Source: Candidatus Bathyarchaeota archaeon (GTDB lineage Archaea > Thermoproteota > Bathyarchaeia > Bathyarchaeales > DTEX01). From it: 64,000 bases of DNA. Both the position numbers and the translations under genes were made by a program. The notes below the pieces were generated by a model. It had not been told where the DNA came from. It saw only the letters and a program-made list of their open reading frames with translations, and made no database searches. Below are positions 59,981 through 64,000 of the stretch, in pieces (the stretch's first letter is position 1; every line of letters begins with the position of its first letter). The stretch lies in assembly GCA_018396995.1 (NCBI GenBank), contig JAGTQB010000002.1:1-64000 (forward strand), in the 5' to 3' direction.

Positions 59981-62887
59981 TTACCAGAACCTTCTTTTAA
60001 GAGCTTCCCGCTCAGCCTCTATTATTAATTCAAAAAATCTATCTGTCAGGGTTCTCTCCTTAGAGAGTATTTCTTTCACATCGCTTATTCGGAGCCTTTT
60101 ACCGGAGAGGGCTATGGCTGCAGCCTTACCATACTCTGCGACGAGACTCGCCGTTTTAAGAGCCTCCTCCCTGAGATACTCCTCACATTTATTTAGTTTT
60201 TCCTCTTTCTTCTCTATAAGTGGATACGCTTCCTCCTCTTCAACTTCAAGTATACCGAGTCTGGGAGAACCACATTTCGGGCACAATGGCTTATCGGGTA
60301 GATCCTTCAAGGTTATCATCTCTATGTAATCCCAGCACTCGGTGCAGATGAAGGTTCTCGTCTCTCCTAGAAGCCTAGCTTTAGCGGACTCTATCAGAAT
60401 CCTCCGCATCTTATCTGGCGGTATTAAATCGGTTTTCATACTCACACGCTCCATTCCGACACGGGCTATGGGCGTGAGCTCACCGCCAGTCTCCATATAT
60501 ACTATCTCTATCTCACCTCGCCTTATCATGCCGAAAACCTTTATCAAATTTTTAAGATCTAGGTCTTTCGTGAAGACCTCCTTTAAAGCTTCTTCATAAA
60601 TTACAGTATCCTCAAAACTCTTAACCAGGTTTCTTAAGCTTATGCTCTCAAAGTCAACATCTTTCTGTATCGCACCGAACCTTCTAGCAACATGTATTAG
60701 GCGTCTCTTAAATATGCCAGTTTTAATAACAGCTCTGGTGATGAGATCCCTTATTTGCTCCTCATTATAATCCTTTAGGTCATAAATGATTTTGATAACG
60801 GTTTTTGGCTCGGCTCTCTCTACGGCTTGGATGAATATTCTGTAGGGGTCATGTTGGGTTATTATCGAGTAGCCAGTCACCTCTGAGAGAACGTGGCCTA
60901 AAATTTGTGCGAGAGCCCTATTTGTTAAGGAGCCAAAGTTACAGTGTAATACTATGAAGTCCTCCCACTCCTCCACTACTATACGCCTATCTGTTGGAGC
61001 GGGATAGCCGAGCTTCACGTGCTCAACAGTTTCAGCTATTGCATCGAGTATCGTCTTCTCGTCCGCTGGATATTTCTTAGAGAGTTCCCTCGCCAACTCG
61101 TTTGGAGTGAAGCCAGCTTTAATCTTCTCCTCCACAAACGCTCTTATTGAACCCACTTCCTGTGCGACCTCAAATGGGACGGGTATCTCCTCCCCAACCC
61201 AGCTCGGAATGGCCCCGGTTGGATCCTCAACTGATTTCACATAAATCCTGTCGCCCTCTATGCTCACTATCTTCCACGGACTACCACGGATGATGAACTT
61301 AACCCCCGGTTTACCATACTCGGCGACGAAAGCCTCGTCAAGTAAGCCCACGGCTGTATCAGTCTCCTTATCTATCACCAAGTAGTGTTTCTCGTCTGGT
61401 ATCATTGAGAGGTTCTCGAAGAAGTACTCAAAGAGAGCTTTCGAATTGCGTGGTTTAAGGAGTACACCCTCGTCGAATGATACCCAGGCCAGTCTCGGAA
61501 ACCTATTATGCATGTAATCTAAGACCCTATTTATTTCGTCGATAGATAGGTCTCTATATGGGTATGCTCTTCTATAGAGATCATATATTTCTTCGACCTT
61601 TACGCGTTTTTTCTTAAGTAAGAGGGCAGCTATTTGGTGGGCGAGGGCATCCAGCGGCTTCTCCGGTATATCTACTGGCTCAAGCTCTTCAGCATAAGCC
61701 TTTCTGCCTATGACCATCGCTTCTAATGTGTCATCCGAGTCCATGGTAATTATCACGCCATTAGCCATGTGACCAATCCTATGACCACTCCTACCAACCC
61801 GCTGTATTAATCTTGTTACCTGTCGTGGGCTCATATACTGGATAACTAAATCTATTCTACCAACGTCTATGCCGAGCTCCAGGCTACTTGTGCAGACAAG
61901 ACCTCGTAGCTCCCCCTCCTTCAACCCCTTCTCGGCAGCTATCCTAGATGGCTTAGCTAAGGAGCCGTGGTGGATCGAGACTGGAAAGTTCACATCCCAT
62001 ATCTTAAATCTACTTGCTAGGATTTCGGAGATCGTTCTAGTGTTCGTAAAGAGGAGGGTTGAATTATGCTTCTCTATCAGCTGACGCATGACCCTGAGTC
62101 TCGCAGCGACTTCCGGGTGAGTGTATAGCTTTGAAGCCAATTCATAATCTTGTGGTTCTGGTTTAGGATAAAGTATCTGTATCTTCATTAGTCTGGCAAC
62201 TGGAACCTTAATAACTTCTATTGGTCTGTTATTACCGACCAGGAATTGGGCAACTTTCTCCGGAGTACCTATCGTTGCGGAGAGACCTATTATCTGAAAA
62301 TCCCTGTTAGATATGGCTCTAAGCCTCTCAAGAGCTAATGCTAGCTGGCTTCCGCGTTTGCTATCGGCTAGCTCGTGAACTTCGTCAACTATTACCCAGC
62401 GTATTGACTGGAGGTGGCGGCGCATGACCCTGCCAGCTAATATTGATTGGAGGGTTTCAGGCGTAGTTATTAGTACGTCAGGGGGGCTTCTTGCCTGTCT
62501 TGCCCGCTCATTTATATCTGTATCACCATGTCTAACGGCCAGCTTGATATCTAAGTTATTACACCACCATTCCAACCGCTCAAGCATGTCACGGTTTAGG
62601 GCCCTTAGAGGCGTAATATACAGGACTTTTATTCCATGCTCTTTCCTGGGCGCTTGAATGAGCATGTGTAGAACTGGGAGGAAGGCTGCTTCTGTTTTTC
62701 CGCTGGCTGTTGGCGATATTAAAAGCACATTCTTTCCTTCGAGTATCTTTGGTATAACCTTCTCCTGTGGCTCAGTAGGAGCCTTAAATCCTTTCTCTTC
62801 AATGAGCTTACGTAGAGGACGGGCTAGCAAATCGAATGCATTCTTCATCCTCTTCTCCTGAATCTGCTGCTGATCTGCTGCGCTCAA
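59981..62887 (-). CDS. lhr: Lhr family ATP-dependent helicase
   Basis: 968 residues. RecA-like core with SPTASGKTEA (Walker A), VDEVHEL (DEVH box), GLSATIG, HHGSL and LIQRVGRSGH (motif VI). It is followed by the Lhr winged-helix and large C-terminal core, with a zinc-type Cys set (CTEC...CPKC) near residue 845-880. Lhr unwinds 3'-tailed DNA or DNA-RNA hybrids in repair or RNA metabolism. It is full length. The 181-bp gap before it on the left holds nothing recognisable. Confidence 0.94.
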   Translation of the reverse strand: MSAADQQQIQEKRMKNAFDLLARPLRKLIEEKGFKAPTEPQEKVIPKILEGKNVLLISPTASGKTEAAFLPVLHMLIQAPRKEHGIKVLYITPLRALNRDMLERLEWWCNNLDIKLAVRHGDTDINERARQARSPPDVLITTPETLQSILAGRVMRRHLQSIRWVIVDEVHELADSKRGSQLALALERLRAISNRDFQIIGLSATIGTPEKVAQFLVGNNRPIEVIKVPVARLMKIQILYPKPEPQDYELASKLYTHPEVAARLRVMRQLIEKHNSTLLFTNTRTISEILASRFKIWDVNFPVSIHHGSLAKPSRIAAEKGLKEGELRGLVCTSSLELGIDVGRIDLVIQYMSPRQVTRLIQRVGRSGHRIGHMANGVIITMDSDDTLEAMVIGRKAYAEELEPVDIPEKPLDALAHQIAALLLKKKRVKVEEIYDLYRRAYPYRDLSIDEINRVLDYMHNRFPRLAWVSFDEGVLLKPRNSKALFEYFFENLSMIPDEKHYLVIDKETDTAVGLLDEAFVAEYGKPGVKFIIRGSPWKIVSIEGDRIYVKSVEDPTGAIPSWVGEEIPVPFEVAQEVGSIRAFVEEKIKAGFTPNELARELSKKYPADEKTILDAIAETVEHVKLGYPAPTDRRIVVEEWEDFIVLHCNFGSLTNRALAQILGHVLSEVTGYSIITQHDPYRIFIQAVERAEPKTVIKIIYDLKDYNEEQIRDLITRAVIKTGIFKRRLIHVARRFGAIQKDVDFESISLRNLVKSFEDTVIYEEALKEVFTKDLDLKNLIKVFGMIRRGEIEIVYMETGGELTPIARVGMERVSMKTDLIPPDKMRRILIESAKARLLGETRTFICTECWDYIEMITLKDLPDKPLCPKCGSPRLGILEVEEEEAYPLIEKKEEKLNKCEEYLREEALKTASLVAEYGKAAAIALSGKRLRISDVKEILSKERTLTDRFFELIIEAEREALKRRFW

Positions 62888-63002
62888 AGTAATCAGCCAA
62901 TCTCTCTAAAATAGATTACTGGCAACACTAAGAATAAAGTATTAATGAGGAATAAAAGTAAAAGTGTTTTGCTAGTCTTTTACACTCATATAGACCCGAA
63001 TA

Positions 63003-63659
63003 TTAACGTGACATTGCTGTCGAGAGAATTATGTGGGCCGCGAAAGTGACGAGAAAGGCTGAACTAACTAAGAGTATTATTTTAAGGGCCTTCTCGTTTA
63101 GAACTCTTCTACTTTCATGCGCAGAGTAGCTTACAAAGCTAAACCAGAGAAGGTCTGCGGAGGAGTGCCCAACCAGGAAGAGAATGAAGCCAAGAGCCCC
63201 GGCTATAGATATAGAGTTAATCATTATTGGGAAACCCGTTGTTAGCCACCACAAAAAGAAATATGGATTTGAGCAACTAGTTAAGAAGCCTAGAGAAATC
63301 AGCTTATACATAGGTGTCTTTTTATGCTCAACTAAATCTTTTTTACTCAATGTATTGTCAATTCGCATTCTAAATGCATCAAAAATAGATTTTAAGCCCA
63401 TAAGAACTAGTATGATGCCGCCAATATAGCCAACTGCCATCTTAACCCCCTCAAACTGCAGAACATGTTGCAAACCCGTAAAGGCCATTAACATCATTAC
63501 ACCCTCGATTGAGAAGTGTCCTAAAATAATTAGGGGGCCAGCAGCCTTACCATTTTTAATTGATTCTGAGAAAACTACTGCGAAAACTGGTCCTGGAACT
63601 GTGGCTCCTGAGAGGGCTGCTAGAAAAGATGAGGAGGTTATCCAGAATAGATTAATCAT
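63003..63659 (-). CDS. LysE family amino-acid exporter
   Basis: 218 residues with six hydrophobic segments. The N-terminal SGATVPGPVFAVVFSESIKNGKAAG is the LysE/RhtB signature, followed by GYIGGIILVLMGLKSI and TSCSNPYFFLWW. It probably exports an amino acid or a similar small metabolite. The ACT-domain gene starts upstream and ends nine bases before it, so the two may be co-transcribed. Confidence 0.9.
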   Translation of the reverse strand: MINLFWITSSSFLAALSGATVPGPVFAVVFSESIKNGKAAGPLIILGHFSIEGVMMLMAFTGLQHVLQFEGVKMAVGYIGGIILVLMGLKSIFDAFRMRIDNTLSKKDLVEHKKTPMYKLISLGFLTSCSNPYFFLWWLTTGFPIMINSISIAGALGFILFLVGHSSADLLWFSFVSYSAHESRRVLNEKALKIILLVSSAFLVTFAAHIILSTAMSR

Positions 63660-63668
63660 AGTCTAACC

Positions 63669-64000
63669 CTAGTAGACCGAGACTTTCTCCACACCCTTTA
63701 TTTTAAGGAACTCTGGTATCAGATCGCCAGGTATTTTTGTCTCAGTTATCAAAATCAGTTTCGGTTCTGGCGTGAGCTCCGGATCGTCGACCACTGCCTG
63801 TCGTATGCTTATATTTTTGCTGGCTATTAGGGAGGCGGCTGCAGCCAATATCCCTGGCATCCTAGCGTCCACGGGTGTTATCTCAAGAACCCCGAAGTTT
63901 AGGTATTTTGCCACCTCACGGAGAGAGGGGCCTGCAGGGCTTAGATTTTCAAAAATAACCTTTAGTTCTGGATTACTTTCTATCATCTTTATCGTTTGGA
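63669..64000 (-). CDS. ACT-domain regulator of amino-acid metabolism (COG2150-like), cut by window end
   Basis: The ORF track gives 105 residues from ATG 63986, but the frame stays open to the window edge (QTIK before the Met), and the matching archaeal family has about 60 more N-terminal residues including an HTH-like part. So the gene is partial. The visible part has the bridge segment NPELKVIFENLSPAGPSLREVAKYL and a full ACT domain (MPGILAAAASLIASKNISIRQAV). It lies beside an amino-acid exporter, which fits a sensing role. Confidence 0.82.
   Translation of the reverse strand, partial: QTIKMIESNPELKVIFENLSPAGPSLREVAKYLNFGVLEITPVDARMPGILAAAASLIASKNISIRQAVVDDPELTPEPKLILITETKIPGDLIPEFLKIKGVEKVSVY

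Noticed and set aside
1-64000. CRISPR arrays, rRNA genes or a replication origin
   Set aside because: No regularly spaced repeat, no rRNA-like stretch and no cluster of origin boxes with an orc1/cdc6 gene was seen.

Overview
ORGANISM. The window is archaeal. It encodes CDC48, prefoldin beta, aEF1B, ribosomal proteins L15e and L13e, the RNase P proteins Rpp30 and Pop5, a COG1325 RNA-binding protein, TiaS, Taw1, a CTP-type riboflavin kinase, a geranylgeranyl reductase and a presenilin-type protease. Starts are often GTG or TTG with GGTGAT-like ribosome binding sites, and TATA boxes look archaeal. L13e together with a tRNA gene that appears to carry two introns points to the Thermoproteota (TACK) side. 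The pyruvoyl arginine decarboxylase and the anaerobic hydrogenase/Hdr gene set would fit a Bathyarchaeia-like anaerobe, but that rank is only an inference.

LAYOUT. 1-373: 3' end of a TnpB transposon gene. 0.4-5.2 kb (minus): TPP enzyme, AmrS-type radical SAM enzyme, UPF0147, Taw1, PadR. 5.3-10.5 kb (plus): ABC ATPase, large secreted COG1361-like protein and FtsX/MacB permease. 10.5-32.7 kb is mostly housekeeping: RpiB-like, ThiF/MoeB-like, OsmC, a zinc-ribbon gene too short for the ORF track, lipid reductase, aEF1B, CDC48, the L13e/COG1325/Rpp30/Pop5/RibK cluster, arginine decarboxylase, L15e, PheA, Adk, two-part lipoate ligase, aminotransferase, presenilin-like protease, Nnr, TiaS, prefoldin, DHH protein. 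32.8-36.4 kb: MBL nuclease and an ECF transporter energising module (A, A', T) without a visible S component.

CORE OF INTEREST. 36.4-47.4 kb holds a [NiFe]-hydrogenase locus. The catalytic part is of the group 4 (Hyc/Mbh/NuoBCD) type, but no membrane subunit is present. HdrB-like and HdrC-like genes are interleaved with it, followed by HypF, a PEPCK/HprK-like kinase, HypC and HypD. 47.4-51.3 kb holds a GNAT acetyltransferase, a lysine 2,3-aminomutase and two D-Ala-D-Ala-ligase-like ATP-grasp enzymes. A perfect palindrome lies just before the aminomutase. Together they suggest a beta-lysine-derived product.

METALS AND MOBILE REMNANTS. 51.7-55.2 kb is a metal homeostasis block (FeoB, FeoA, DtxR/MntR-type regulator with a 36-bp nested palindrome, NikR). 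55.2-56.0 kb is a graveyard next to a tRNA-Val gene: broken VapBC, an integrase fragment and a duplicated T-arm sequence. The rest holds small hypothetical genes, a YkgJ protein, a methyltransferase, an anchored family 5 solute-binding protein, an Lhr helicase, a LysE exporter and an ACT-domain gene cut by the window end. Functional links inside the window include nickel handling (NikR, possibly the ECF module) with the nickel hydrogenase, and agmatine production (arginine decarboxylase) with agmatine use by TiaS.
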